Part shown: positions 42,557 through 56,651 of the stretch, in pieces
Layout: each line of letters begins with the position of its first letter
How positions within the stretch are numbered: the first letter of the stretch is position 1
NCBI GenBank assembly: GCA_964035545.1
Contig: OZ037770.1
Location: forward strand, 14,158,642 to 14,222,641
From: Bugula neritina
Taxonomy: Eukaryota; Bryozoa; Gymnolaemata; Cheilostomatida; Bugulidae
DNA length: 64,000 bases
Direction: 5' to 3'
Position numbers and translations under genes: made by a program
The notes under the pieces: model-generated
Database searches by the model: none
Told to the model about the DNA's origin: nothing
Seen by the model: only the letters and a program-made list of their open reading frames with translations

Positions 42557-42783
42557 ATAGAGCAAGCATAGAACAAGCATAGAGCAAGCATAGAGCAAGC
42601 ATAGAGCAAGCATAGAGCAAGCATAGAGCAAGCATAGAGCAAGCATAGAGCAAGCATAGAGCAAGCATAGAGCAAGCATAGAGCAAGCATAGAGCAAGCA
42701 TAGAGCAAGCATAGAGCAAGCATAGAACAAGCATAGAACAAGCATAGAACAAGCATAGAACAAGCATAGAACAAGCATAGAGC
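42557..42783. repeat. 11-bp minisatellite (GAGCAAGCATA)n
   Basis: About 20 copies of an 11-base unit. An A variant (GAACAAGCATA) is clustered at the right end and once near the left end. Because 11 is not a multiple of 3 and the unit lacks stops on the minus strand, all three minus frames stay open across it; these frames are not genes. Confidence 0.97.
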
Positions 42784-43595
42784 AATAAAGTATTTGAATT
42801 TATCACTCCAATATAGAGTCTAATATACAATTAATAATAATAAAAAATAATAAACAAAAAGTATTCAAGCAATATATGTATATATTTGAGCAACTGAATG
42901 TACACTGAGTTATAAAAACTACACACGGCACACCATCAGTGTGTTTAGTCTAACCTTTTCAGCTCTTCAAGCCCTCAGCTCAGCAAACTTATTTTTTAAA
43001 TATTTTCATCAATTCCTTAAACTATTAGTGTACTTGTTTATCAAAAAGATGTTTTGAGACCAGGCATTGCTTGTCACGCATTCACGAAACAAAATTTTTG
43101 TAGAAAGGTTATGTAGTCATGTGTTAAAAGCCAACAAAATTGATGACAGTTATTTGATGCAGTCTAAAATTTGATGTCACCAAATATTGTTGCACAAGCA
43201 AACATAACACCTGGATGTATTTCTTGAAACATAATTATAAATCAGTAGCACGTAATTAAATTTCTGATAGATAAATCAATATTTTGTTTTGATGTTATGC
43301 TTTTCATTTCTGCATTATATAAATGAGCTTTTTGATTATACAGATTATGCCATTAAATGTGCGTCATTTATATCTATACGCTAATGTACGTATTATTTGA
43401 TTTCAAATTGAAATCAATATTAAAATATTTGATTTTGAAGTTCATATTAATAGGAGATTTTTATTTTTCCGATTTGTATTGTTTACTTTTTATTTAACAG
43501 GAAATCATCTTAATTCCACTTTAGATACAGCACAGTTTGCAATATTATAGCTACTCGGCAATGTTACTTAATTCAACCTACCTTAAGCAGCAGAT

Positions 43596-46326
43596 ATGCA
43601 AATTTTACGCATTTCTTCTATTGCTATCTTTATATTTATCTTACTCTGCTTTACAGTTAGTACCTTGTTTGGTGATCAAACCAATTATTATAAAAGGTAT
43701 TGTACTCTAATATAAAATTTGCTACCAGTATATAATTATTTAATATTTCTATAATAGTCTATAATAGTTACATCATAAAGGTTGAATGTTTCTAAAATAT
43801 TTGTTAAATGTTTTGCACCTTTAAATTGTATATTATGTGTACACATTATTGTTTTTATATTTTTATGTATGTTATATCATCGTATTTGATAATAATGGTT
43901 TAAGTTGATAGCAAATTTATATTAGCTTGTGCATGTATTACATATCAGATATTTTTGCTTCCACTTGGCGTCTTGTTTTTAGCTGAAGCAAAAGTGTGGC
44001 TAATTTATTAACACTTTTGAAGGAAATTATGCACTTTATCCCAATTCATTGTTGCTTGAAGATTCTCTGCATTGTGTGAGATCTAGTCATGTTTAAGCTC
44101 TCACATGATTTATTTGAAGCCTGTTTACTGGAGATGCCAAGGTAATAACGTGGAACAACACCTTAGAACTTGATGTCATCAGATGTCTGATAGAGGACCC
44201 ACTGAATACATCCAACTATCTGATTGGTGGAAATGAAAATGTCATAGTTCACCTGGACACACACACTCGGACTCAAACTGTACTTCTTGGAAAATTCCAA
44301 AAATTATCGTAAGCCATTTAATTTTATTATTTTAAGTATTTTTATTTCATTTTAGAATTGTATTGTAAAAGTTTTATAATTTTATCGCTGTTATTGATAT
44401 TGATTGTACTTTTAGAAATATATTTCCTTAAAATTTATAGCTTTTTTTTCTAAATTATGTAATTTTTCTTAGAATGGTGCAATTGCTTTAATATTTTGCA
44501 ATTTGCAAATAGGATAATGTTGACAATGCTGTCATTCTAAAAATAATGAAGCCTGAGCTTTTACAAGCTTAGAGCCAATAATATGGAAGTTTTAGCATAT
44601 ATGTCATTCACTATTCCCAGATATGCTGAGGGTACAGGCACCAAGGCTAGACTTGGATCAATTTCCGATATGGTTTTAATTGACTCAACAAAGAATATTA
44701 TTGTGTTTGTCGACCACCAAAACTGCTGTCTGAGGAGTTTCAGAAGAGATGAGCTGATTACTGCCCAATTCGCTGGGAAGTGCACGGTTTGTGGCGATGC
44801 TGATGGACAGCATCCAGACGCAAGATTAGATAAGATTCACTCTCTAGTGTATGATGCCTACACTGGCAGCATTTTCATGAGTGAAAAACTAACTGGAAAA
44901 CTGAAGCAACTCTTTATTGAAGTGGGAGAAATTGTCACTATTGCTGCGTATGACATTGGGGTTATTGGCAACTTTAAAGACTTTCAAACAGCTTCTTTAA
45001 ACATAGATAGCTTTTATATCTTAGGAAGAAAAGGCTTTTTCAAGTCAGGTAATAGAACTTTAGAACAGATTATAACGTATCTTGAGGATGGTGAAAGTGG
45101 GTCAAGGCTTGTCTCTTTGTCCCCCCACCTCTTTGTAATGAATTCTGGTGAGAAGAACTCAGCCGAGATTTTTGACGCAAACACCAATACCTCGGAGACA
45201 ATATGCGAGAAAAGCCAGATGTATTCTGATGTCAGTATCCTGAACTGCTCTCTGGCTGACAGGTTATACCAGCTGGCAGCAAGTGGAAATTCCATTTACA
45301 TGGCAACTGCTAACAAAGAGGAAATAAGACTCAACATCCTGCAAGGTAAGAAAGCTAATAAAGTTTAATTGTAATAATAATTGTAAGATATACCGTCATA
45401 TAATATTATATACTGCTTAGCAATAGAACGGCCAAAAGACCTTCTGTATGTTTTTTATGTTTTAGACGTCAGTTGAAATACTTTGTATAGTGTGTCAATT
45501 AGTATCATTTCTTAATTTAGCAGTATGTCATAAAAATAGTCAATAACCTACACAATACACTGTAATTTCATTTTAGGAATAATTATAATACAATTATTGT
45601 TGCTATTATTTGGCAGAAAATTGATTTTCTATTTTTAGTAAACTGCACAACCAATGAAACAGAGTACTGGAGCGAATGCAGCAATAACAGAGGTATAGGT
45701 AGGCAAGTTCACCTGGCAGATGTATGTAAACCTTCTCCAGCTGAGAGAAAGTGTTGGAAAGAAAACGATGGTAAATAATTTATTATTATATAATAAAAAA
45801 TGGAAAAAGAAATATGTTGAACAATTTATTATTATATGACAATTATTGGGGAGAGAAAGATGTTAAACAATTTATTATTATATAACAATTAATAGAGAGA
45901 GAAAGATGGTAAATAATTTATTACATAATAATTAATGAAAAGAGAAAGATGGTAAAAATTTGTGTTTATATAACACTTAGTGATCAGAGACAAACATATG
46001 TTATAAATATGAAGTTTATTCTCTCCCCATGCGCAGCTTATTAAAGGATCAGTGCAGAATTATATATAAGTGTTTGTTACATTTGTCCATAATGCCCGTT
46101 CTACCCTCTTTTTGAGACAAAAAGTCGTACTTCTTCTTTTGCAGGCTTTTACGTCAAAGTAAACAGTGGGTGCACAGTGGGTGATGCTGTTGAGGATATA
46201 AGGAACCATTTAGACTGTGCTTCTTACTGTACAAGTCAGCCTTCCTGTGAAGGGTACCAGTTTAGTGAAGAGGGCTGCAGGCTGTCACCAGGTTCCAATG
46301 CTATTGACATCTGCTATGAAAAGTAG
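43596..46326 (+). CDS. Secreted propeller-like + TSP1-like + PAN-like protein, paralogue A
   Basis: Five exons: 43596-43696, 44120-44308, 44621-45345, 45639-45770 and 46145-46326 (TAG), giving 442 residues with phases 2,2,1,1. Residues 1-25 are a signal peptide. Exons 2-3 (about 35-338) look like a beta-propeller. Repeats of the NHL type are suggested by EGTGTKARLG...D and ADGQHPDARLD followed by beta-rich stretches, with distinctive CC and CxxC pairs (NCCLRSF, GKCTVCGD). Exon 4 is a short TSP1-like unit (EYWSECS...GIGRQV...C..C). Exon 5 is a PAN/apple-like unit (CASYCTSQPSCEGYQF..EGCRL). No transmembrane helix follows, so secretion is expected. I do not recognise a named family with this order of domains. 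Paralogue B follows in tandem. Confidence 0.75.
45763..45960 (+). repeat. Tandem repeat that copies the exon 4 splice donor region
   Basis: Three to four degenerate units of about 45-65 bp, each carrying GAGAAAGATG(G/T)TAAA..AATTTATTATTATAT. The first unit contains the real exon 4 end and donor (45771). Later units reproduce donor-like GGTAAA at 45908-45913 and 45951-45956. Paralogue B shows the same sort of repeats after 51337. Confidence 0.75.
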
Positions 46327-47741
46327 TTGTATTAACTTAGCAGCAGTATAAATTTATCAATGTCAATTTTTTATATTTTGTGTTACGGTCCGTTGAAACC
46401 TTTCAGTGTGTTTTTTGATATGTTTTCATTGATTAACAAATTTACTGTTTCTCCTCCCCTTTCCTTTATGTATACTACATGGTAAGAACACTTCCATGCA
46501 GTTGAAACAAATAATTATTAGAAATTATTAGAAATTAATTTAATATAACGATTGCTTTCAGCATATTAAATGAAAGGACACAACCTACATATTTAAAAAA
46601 TATTACTTTAAAATTTTAAATATATAAAATCAATGTAACCTTTTTGAAAGCATTTATGAATGGAGTTTATTTATTATAATAGGCACAATTAGCTTGTATT
46701 GTATTTTTATAGAAATCACACTGCATGAATGGTACATGCTTATGTACATATATTTACAGTTCATGTGATTAAAGCACATGCATACACTCAACACCAAGTA
46801 AAAGGAAATTGAATCTATAGATCGTTCAAGTGTTATATTCAAATATTTAAATTAGCAATTGTAGGCCTATATTTGCTATTAAGACATATAATATGTTCAT
46901 TTTATATATTTTAAAGTACCATAATAAAACTCAAAAAATCAAATAATTGAAGAATAAAATGACACCAACTGGCTCTAAAGGAATATCAGTCTTGAATTAA
47001 AAAGTTTACTAAAATTAGGAGGGAAACTTTGAAAATGCAAACTTTTTATTTCTATGCTAAATAATCAAAGATATACTTACTGGTTTATATCACACATACT
47101 CATAATAAAGTATGTAGTAATCTTTTACATTATAATGCATGCAGTATGTGCTATTTGTTCAAATAAAACTGATAACATTGGAATTTAATATTATATTTTC
47201 TTATACTGAATGATAATATTATTTTATATAGTAAATTCAAAAGAAATATTGCATATATTTTTTTCATTCTTACTTATTATATTCTATTTTATTTTCTATA
47301 AAATCATTGAATATAATATTGCTTAATATTAGCTTACATTATTTACAAGTCTAACAGAAATCTAGATGTGGGATAATATATATAATACAACAATTATTTT
47401 ATATTGTATATTATATATTACACTTTGTAGTTCATATTACAATATATATGTTGCATAATATTTAACTATAGAAATTTATAGCAATACAATACATAATGCA
47501 ATGTATATATAACAAAGAGTGATATTACATTATATATTATACTATCCATTATTTACACTTCTCACATTTCTCAATCAATATTCTGCTATTTATTTTGTTA
47601 ATTGCCATTTTAAAGTTTCATCTTGACAGGAAATTGCTCAATTATAGCTGGCTGAGTTAACGCACAGATAAGTTGCATGCAGTATATAAAACTCTGCTGT
47701 AAAGCTTCACGTTGCATTGCTGCCGGCACAGAAACGAAACT
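46327..47741. other. AT-rich intergenic DNA between paralogues A and B
   Basis: Very AT-rich, with many ATATA stretches (47340-47550). No exon, RNA gene or transposon recognised. The last few hundred bases should hold the promoter of paralogue B. Confidence 0.5.
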
Positions 47742-50700
47742 ATGATGTATATTTTCCACATCATTTATATTGCCTTCTCAACTTGCCCTTTGTTTTGCGG
47801 CAGTATTTTTGCTGAGGATGCAAATTTTTATAGAAGGTTTGTATATATTTAATTAAAGTTTATTAAGTATTTTATAGATGCTTGTCTAGTTTTATCTGAA
47901 ATCAATTCAGCATTTTCATAGAAGGATTTGCAGATTTCCTTCCAAATACATTTATCGTCAGTGCCATGTTTTATAAAACTGCTTCTTTAATTAATTAGGT
48001 TTTATTAAATGTCTAAATTTAGAGAATTTATTAATGGGGTACTGCACGATCTATGTATATTTTAAAATCTCAGGGTATAATCTGCAATAAGAAATGAGGT
48101 TAAAATTTTGGATGGGGTGGGCCCCCATACTAATTTACATTTTATTTCACATTTTATTTAATTTACGTTATATACTATATATGATTAAAATAAATATATA
48201 GGTCATTCAATTGTTGTTGTTTTTTTAAGCTTGTTTACCGGAGATGTCAAAGTATTTTCATGGAACAACACGTTGGGACTTGGTAACATCAGATGTCTAA
48301 TACAGGACCCACTGAATACATCCAACTATCTGATTGGTGGAGGAGACAGTGTCATAGTTCACCTGGACACACACACTCAAACTCAAACTGTACTTCTTGG
48401 AGAATTCCAAAACCAGACGTAAGCAGCATATAGTTGATTTTACCTCCTCAATAATTACAACATATAATAACATAATAAACATGTTTCTATGATTATTACT
48501 AGTGAAATAACTTGAGTTATGACATTTGGCAAAAGTAGTCAATTGACTGAAATAACCTCACGTTAACTAAGTTAAAAACTGAGCACACAAATCAAGAAAG
48601 ATTAGCAGCCTATTTAGCAATACTTTTAGCCCTAATTAGCAGTCTTGCTTGGTTTACGTTCAATCTTCATCTTGAACCCATGCAATGTTAAATAGCATTT
48701 TTATAGCATGTGTTGTGTGTGTTGTGTTGTTTTAGTAAATAGCATTGAGTGACTATATTATTCAATAGTACATGGATGATGATCTTATATACAACTATTC
48801 TATAAGCTATATTAAAACTTGGGTAATTAATCGTTAATTGTTATGGGCTTTATTGTGCAGATATGTACTCTAAATTAATGAGGAAAGTTTAATGTAGCAA
48901 TTCTAATTGTTGAAAATAAAGAAATAAGAATATCAGCTGCTAGAGTTTTGCATTTTATTTAGCCATAATTTATCTTAGGTGGATCATTTTATATAGTAAT
49001 ATAGCTGAACAGTTTAAGTACAGCACTAAGTTCCACTGCGCTTGCTTTCATTTATAGAATTATTTATACAGTTATTACTAACAAATAATATAGGATATTA
49101 TTGTAAGCAAATGCGCACTTTATAAGGTCTTAGGACGTAATAAGCACATCTTTCTACTCTCTACTAACTTGTTAATTTGTAATCCAAGTGAGTAAATAGA
49201 GAGCTATAACCAGCTATACATAACCATTTAACACGCATCCTAACAAGATCTTCACTTGCACCGAGTGTTTTGAACTTGAAACTGCAATAATAAATATTTT
49301 TGCAACCAATCAATACTTAAGGAGAATATTAAAATGAAGTATATATCGGAGAAGGATGAATTTTAATCCAATAAGTAAAATTATATTTGTCCTGAGCAGT
49401 AGATTTTAATTCCTTATAGGCACTAACATACTTTTCATTAAACATTTCAACATTACGTTGAAGTTGTAGCAGCTTATTTATTTGCTACATTAAAATGTAG
49501 CTTTAACATTAAACTATAATAGGGGGTAATATATGATATATAATATAATATATTTGTGCATCATTTTCACTCATGATTATTACTAATATAGCCTGTTTTC
49601 TATTTATAGTCATAGTGATAATTTTACTTCTTATAATGTGTAAAAATATTGGTCAATTTGAGAAATTGTCTTCCCCATTCATTTAATGTGGTCCATAATT
49701 ATATATTATATAAATTGAACTCGAAATACAGCATGATTATTAATTAATTTGATATTTTGCTTAATTATTATATCCAAAAGTGACTGTGAATGTTTAAAAC
49801 TATTACACAATAAGCTCGTAATTTCAAACAATCTGGTGAATAATTAAATTGTCATTTGGGCAGGTATAAAGAAGGTACTGGTGTGGAAGCTAGAGTAGGA
49901 AAGGTTTACGACATGATTTCAATTGGCTCAGCAGAAAATATGATAGTTTTCACTGATTACTTTCACTGCTGTCTGAGAACTTTTAGTAGAAAAGATCTGG
50001 CAACTTCACAGTTTGCTGGAAAATGTACAGATTGTGGTGATCAAGACGGTAGCCGATTAAATGTTAAACTTGACCAAATTTTTTCTTTACTTTTTGATGT
50101 TACCAGAAATTATATTTATTTAAGTGAAATCAAAACAGGAAAAATAAAGAAGCTATCAGTCGAAAGTGGAGAAGTTACTACAGTATTTTCTGGTAACTTA
50201 GTACTTACAGGTCATCTGCTGGGATTAAGCAAGATTTCTTCAGGAGATGATGAGTTTTTATTTGGCGCAGTAAATGGTATTTTTAGATCCAGTTCTACAA
50301 ACCTTGAGCAGATTATACCAAATGTAGCTGATAGAAATTTTCTTAAAATCCTTTCCTTTTCTCTTCATCTATTTTTCTTTATTGCTAATGATAAGACTTC
50401 AGTTCGAGTTTATGATTTTCGAACCGACTCTTCTGAAATAGTCTGCATGAGAGAACAAGCGCCCTCTGAAGACAATATTCTGAACTGCTCCTTTGTTCAT
50501 AACTTGCATCAACTGACTTCAATCAAGGAATCTGTTTACATTATTTCAGCTAACAAAGATGAAATTAGACTTAATATATTAACAGGTGAGCATGAATTAT
50601 GTAATTACTCCATTGACAGATGTATGTTATTTTGTTCTTTGTATAACTCAGCCATATTGCTATAGCTACAAAGAGTAAAGATATATTATGAGGGCATTCT

Positions 50701-51822
50701 ACTAATTACTCTATTTTCTCCAAAAATTGTTTTAAGCATTGAAAACACTAAATTTTGTTTATAGACATGCCATTATTCAAAATTACCATGCATAGTATAT
50801 TTTAACACTACCAAAATGGTTACAAATAACCAAATAGTTTATGGCACATGATACTTTTGAGAACTAGAAATACAAATATTGATATATCTTTCTTCACCTA
50901 ATCCTATAAATAAGAGTTTTACTAATTGTATAAGATTATTACTTATATAGACATATAAGCACTTTTTTATAAAAATAATACAATTAAAAACTCATTGATT
51001 TTATAATGGTAATTATACACTTATATATACATGCTGCTGTTTTAATATTGTTTTATATAATATCATCCCTTGCTATGGCGATTAAAAATAAAATCACAAC
51101 TCTTAATTAACATAAAATAATTGAGCTTAACATTTTGAAAAATAATACAATATAATAATTATTATTACTCATACTATGAACATAAAACTGATTTATAACT
51201 TTCAGTAAACTGCACAATCAATGAAACAGAGTACTGGAGTGAATGCAGTGATACTAGAGGTATAGGTAAGCAAGTTTACCTGGGAGATGTGTGTAAACCT
51301 TCTCCGGCTGAGAGAAAGTGCTGGAGAGAGAAAGATGGTAAATAATTTATTATTATATAATAATTAATTAATTAGAGAGATTGAAAGAAGTTTTAGATTG
51401 AAAGCTTGTTTTTATATACAATTAGTGCAGAGAAAGAAATAATAAATGATTTATTATTTTATAACAATTAGTGCAGAGAGAAACATAGTAAATAATTTAT
51501 TATTGTATAATATTTATTGTAGGTTTTTAGAGATTTTATATTACAGCTTGTGAGACCGCCTCAGAGCTTAAAGTATCAATTAAGTTGTATTTCATTTTAA
51601 ATATTTCTTTGCATGAATCAAGTGTTGTGTGTTTCTGCAGGCTTTTACGTCAAAGTAAACAGTGGGTGCACAGTGGGTGATGCTGTTGATAATATCAGGA
51701 ACTATTTAGACTGTGCTTCTTACTGTACAAGTCAGCCTTCCTGTGAGGGGTACCAGTTTAGTGAAGAGGGCTGCAGGCTGTCACCAGGTTCCAATGCTAT
51801 TGACGTCTGCTATAAAAAGTAG
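47742..51822 (+). CDS. Secreted propeller-like + TSP1-like + PAN-like protein, paralogue B
   Basis: Exons 47742-47836, 48230-48418, 49864-50585, 51206-51337 and 51641-51822 (TAG); 439 residues with phases identical to paralogue A. Signal peptide 1-24. Exon 3 keeps the propeller landmarks (EGTGVEARVG, HCCLRTF, FAGKCTDCGD) but otherwise differs strongly from A. Exon 4 (EYWSECS..GIGKQV) and exon 5 (CASYCTSQPSCEGYQF) are almost identical to A. By eye, 37 of the first 62 residues of exon 3 match, against 54 of 59 in exon 5. Intron 2 is about 1.4 kb. Likely polyadenylation signal AATAAA at 52093. Probably co-regulated with A, but no promoter element was identified. Confidence 0.75.
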
Positions 51823-54800
51823 CTTTAACTCCTAAAAGTGTGACCATTATTGCTGCACCTCCCTCCCTCCCCCCTATTTCAGGAGGCAGAAAACTGAACT
51901 TTTTCTTTCTGTTCTGAAAATATAATCTATATCGTTTTAATTTTTTTAAGTTTTAGTCTAATTTTAGAACTATTTTTATTGCATGATTGACCTTGTATTT
52001 CAAGCAATGAAGAAAAATAGTAATAATATTTTTCACCAAATTAATGTTTACAATTATGTTGTTATGCTATTTCTATTGATATGTTAAGTTGCAATAAAAC
52101 TTTACAAGAACTATAGCCTTTTCTAAATAAGCATAGGCTACATCACAATTTTTAATAATCAAGTTTCAAGTAAGCTCACAAGGCTTTACTTTCTGCGAAG
52201 TATTATCTTACAACATATGACGTCATGAATGTTGTCAAACTGCTTTAAGATTTGTCTTCTCAACACCACACTTTAATCCAGTAATAAGTATTGGCTTAGG
52301 AATACTTAAATGTAACACAACACAATAATATATTAATTTTGTGATAAAAACTGTATAATATATCACAATACTAATTCTCATAAAATCAACAGTTGGTATC
52401 TTACTACTTTAGTTACACGAATTATAATTCAGAAAAAATATCAGGCCTATATAAGTCAATAAAGGTGCTGTGGAATTTTGCACCATCAGTATTCGCTATT
52501 TTTTTACCAAGCCAAAGTAGCTGAAGAAGAATTTGAATAACCAGCTAATTTCTTATAAATTGACGTAGGCAGTAGTTTACATAGCCGTCACTTCTAACTG
52601 GTGCTAGCTGTCATTGTTTTACAATAAAAATTGTTTCTATAAAAGTATTTAATGACTTTTGAAGTTTCAAACTCTGCAAGACTAAAAATAAATAGTAATT
52701 GCTGGAACATTATTTCCAGTTTTAAAACTTGCAGACATTCATAAACTACATCTATAATAGTGAAATCTTTTAATGTTACTTTTCAACTTCATTTTCATAG
52801 CTTGCTCTGATGCAATGACACACATTCTCTGGTTTATTAGTTCTCTCTAAAGAGAAGGAATGTATGACAGTTGACAACCTGAGACAGTTGCCAGCTGTCA
52901 CTTTGCTCATTACACAAGGCTGTATGTTTACATGCACAGCATTCAATTAAGTTACAATAATTTGTAGCCTTCTATTACTGTTGTGTTTTCAGATAGAGAA
53001 ATAAATATTTGTTGTCGCAAACTGAAAGAAAATAGCAATGTGAAAAAGGTTATATCAATAGGTATAAGTTGCAAGTTACAAGTGTGAGACGAAAGTGTGG
53101 ATAAGTGAAAAATTTTGGGCTTTTATATTAGTCAAAAAGGTTAGCTTTTGTGTATTAGCTATAATAAATGTGGAAAAAGCGTAATATAGCTGGCATAGCT
53201 GAGATGATTTGTGAAAAAGCTTTCATTAAGGGAAAGCTTTGTAAAGTCCCAACAATTACAATGCTTATTTATGACCATATATAGTCTAAAATAAACTACA
53301 TCAATAATAAAGATTAAATTGGTTTTTTCTTCTAAATTTAAGGTCTTTTGCAACATACCATCAGGTTTACAAAAACTAAAAGACAAATAAGCCACAATAG
53401 TAGATATAAGTTAGATATTTGTCTTTACAGCAGGTAAAAATTTTTTTGTTATCATTATTTATTATATAAGCATAGGCCTATATGTCTTCTCTAAAGTGTG
53501 ATTTAAAATGGTAAAAGGACATAATTTAGCTAGCGTAATATACTAAGACAATAAATAATGATATAATATTCTATATTAGATCGGAAAAAAAATTAATATA
53601 TTACGTTTAAATATATCAATTAGTATTACAATATTAAGTCTAATTTTCCATGCTGTCAAAGTACCTACTTTGTTTAATTCAAAACCATTTCAGAATATTT
53701 TACCATAAAATGATTGTTATACACATCTCAGCAGAATATACATGCAATGGATATTTTGCAATATAATAACACAAATTTCAGATTAATCATAAAATATATT
53801 TAATAAAAAGCTCAAAACAGAGAAATAATTACCTTCTCCTTGAAAAATCAAATTAAATATTTATCCCAATAATATAATACATATTACATATTGCTAATTG
53901 ACCCATTATTATAAGTTAAGCTATAATAGCTACAGCTGTGCTAAATATAAGACATTGACACTAGCTTAGCTTAAATAGAGCTATAGTTCTATTTATACAT
54001 GTGTAATACACATCTAGAAAAGCACCTGCTGAGAATTGTCATAAATATTCACTTATAGCTGCCAGTATAAAATTATAACAACCATTGTCATACACTATGC
54101 ATATATTATATAATGTTTTAGATAAAGTAAAAACTATCCGCTCAGGCTTAACAAGTTCAATAAATAAACTTTTTTTTATAGGCAGTATAAATCCCCTAAT
54201 TTTGGTATAAATATATACATGAAGGTTCCATGTTTTATCCAAAAAAGTAAGTGAAAATAAGTCCATGCTTATGCAAGAAACCAAACAAGTATACGTACAG
54301 TACTTATTGCAACTTCATTGCCTAATTTGTTCACATATAAAGCAAAACAAAACATATTGCATTCGATTCTAATAAAAATTATTGCTTCATTTTCAGTCCA
54401 AGTGCAAACACTACACCGTGTGAAAATGCGTAGCAAGTAGAAGATAAATAATTATATAATTAGTTGAGATGCAATGCACTAGCTAAGCAGGTATTTTCAC
54501 TAAATGGTTTTACGTCTAGTCTAGACTATAGCTGTAATTCAAGCCAAGTATATGACACTTCATATCTTTCAAAAATCCTACAATAACAGAATTATTTATT
54601 TTTTTGATAAAGGTTTTGTAAAAGTAAGCCAACTTTTTTTCAGGTAAACTATCGCAACTTGTAAAGTATTATGCGTGATGAAAATGTATAAGCTATAACA
54701 TATATAAGCTATATGCTACATATGCAAACCACATTAATTAATATTTTATACCAAACACTTGCTAAGCTAATTTAAACTTGTGAGACCTTAATAATCTATT

Positions 54801-56039
54801 CGTATTATGTTTATATACAATATTTGGTTTATAACTACAATTATTCTTATATAATCAAAAAGAATTCTAATTACAAGTTTCAACGCAAGTTATTTCTGAA
54901 AAACACTGCAATAAAGTGGTTTATTTTATAGAATACGCAGTAGCATTAAATTTTTATTGAAAATAATATTTCATCCACGTGAGTAAAATATGCAAATAAA
55001 TAAATAACGCAGCAGATGCTAATAAATGAAAGTCAGGTATGCTACAGGTATAAACATTTACTAGCCTTTGTATTATGTTTTCTAGGAGTTGCATTAAATT
55101 AATAATTATGATAATTAGGGTATATGCTTGCCAATTATGACATTTAATCTGTCAATTTATGATGGGAACAGCTTTTGGTGAACTTTTTACAACTAATTCA
55201 ATTGCCTTGTAAACAAAAACTGGTTTTGGTAAACTTTAGTTGAGTATTGGTTGAAATATCAAACGTGATTTTCCTTCAACCATATCTATTAACATTCTAG
55301 GCCTCAGCAAATTATTATTAAAAATACTTTGCCCTTTCATACTGGAATACCCGTCTAGCCATAATAATTCTATACTGAGTGTTCTAAATTTGAAACCAGC
55401 AGAGCAAAGAGAGATAAAGAATTTTAGTTTATTTTACTTTTTTTGTAAACAAGCTTACTTATTCTGAACGAATTATTTTATTATGAACATAACATATTGT
55501 AATTACTCGGTGAAAATCATTAGATGTTGCGTAAATTTAGAGCGGTTTTTAAATTGTGTGAACATAATGTGTTGAAAAGCAAATCCTACAGAAAACAATT
55601 TGTAACTTCTTTCAAAACTATTATTTTAATGGAATTCAAATGTTCACAGCTTTTTCATGTTAGCCTAATTTCTTACTATATATTTGTTAAGATGAGAAGG
55701 GTATGACTTTTCCCACTATTTTTTTGTACAAAAACTTGTATCTTATAAAATTTTATTATATTATAGTATAATAAGTTTTATAACAATTTCAGTATGATAC
55801 AATTAAAAACTATACATTATATTAAATTAATAATCATATAAAATTTACTTTTATATTATTACAATATTATAATTCTCTTTATATATAAACATCATTAATT
55901 TTTATATCACGTTGTTCAAATTATTGCATATTAAAATTATTATTTGATCTTAAAATAATGTTATGTTATCATTATAATAGTATATTGTGCCATATTATTT
56001 AATAGTTTATTACGCTATAACATACAACATTATAATATG

Positions 56040-56182
56040 TTATACATTGTATCATATTATATGTTAACATATTATAGTATATTATATTATATTATACTAT
56101 ATTATATTATATTATATTATACTATATTATACTATATTGTATTATATTATATTATATTATATTATATTATATTATATTATGC
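56040..56182. repeat. (ATATT)n-type low-complexity tract
   Basis: Repeats of TATTATAT/ATACTAT units; simple-sequence DNA. Confidence 0.9.
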
Positions 56183-56473
56183 TATGTATTTATATTTTAC
56201 ATTTTATATGGCATAATTTATATAATTTGTTGTAATTATAATATATTTTTTTATATTATACTATTTTGCAAACCATCTGGGGGGGGGAGGCAAAGGATGA
56301 GGAGGGGATTTTCACTATACAGCCTTCACTAGTGCTTACCTAAGTTGGGTTTTAATGAACATGTTAAAGCATGAACAATCTAAAACTGCTTAGGTTTATT
56401 GTTATTATTATGTTGGTTGTGGCTTCCATTACTTATCTCAGGGACCTAATAAAGATAGTGCATTGAAGATAGT

Positions 56474-56651
56474 GGGAGCAGCGATAATTTAGGAGTTAGA
56501 TAGCTAGCTTAGTAAAGTCATGCACGAGCAATTGGTCTTGTTAGGAAGAGCATTCGGTCATAGCTGCTCCTGTGCCACATCAGAAAAAGTCATTTAAAAA
56601 CCCTTTCCATCAAGGTTTCTCACAGGGATAGATACTATAAACTTGCTTGAG
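56474..56651 (+). mobile_element. Degenerate tRNA-derived SINE, family A
   Basis: Head GGGAGCAGCGATAATTTAGG, a damaged middle (TGTTAGGAAGAGCATTCGGTC) and tail ACTATAAACTTGCTTGAG. Internal deletions compared with the copy at 21118. Confidence 0.8.

Larger units (their letters stand above)
42050..43595. other. Intergenic region with hairpin and minisatellite
   Basis: Between the astacin gene and the first propeller gene. Holds the hairpin 42319-42370 and the 11-bp minisatellite 42557-42783. No gene seen. Confidence 0.6.

Noticed and set aside
42428-42830. Three overlapping minus-strand frames rich in Leu-Cys-Tyr-Ala
   Set aside because: An 11-bp repeat without stops opens all three frames; no gene is needed to explain it.
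53159-54284. Minus-strand frames of about 80 codons
   Set aside because: No signal peptide, domain, splice structure or compositional shift; expected by chance in AT-rich DNA of this length.
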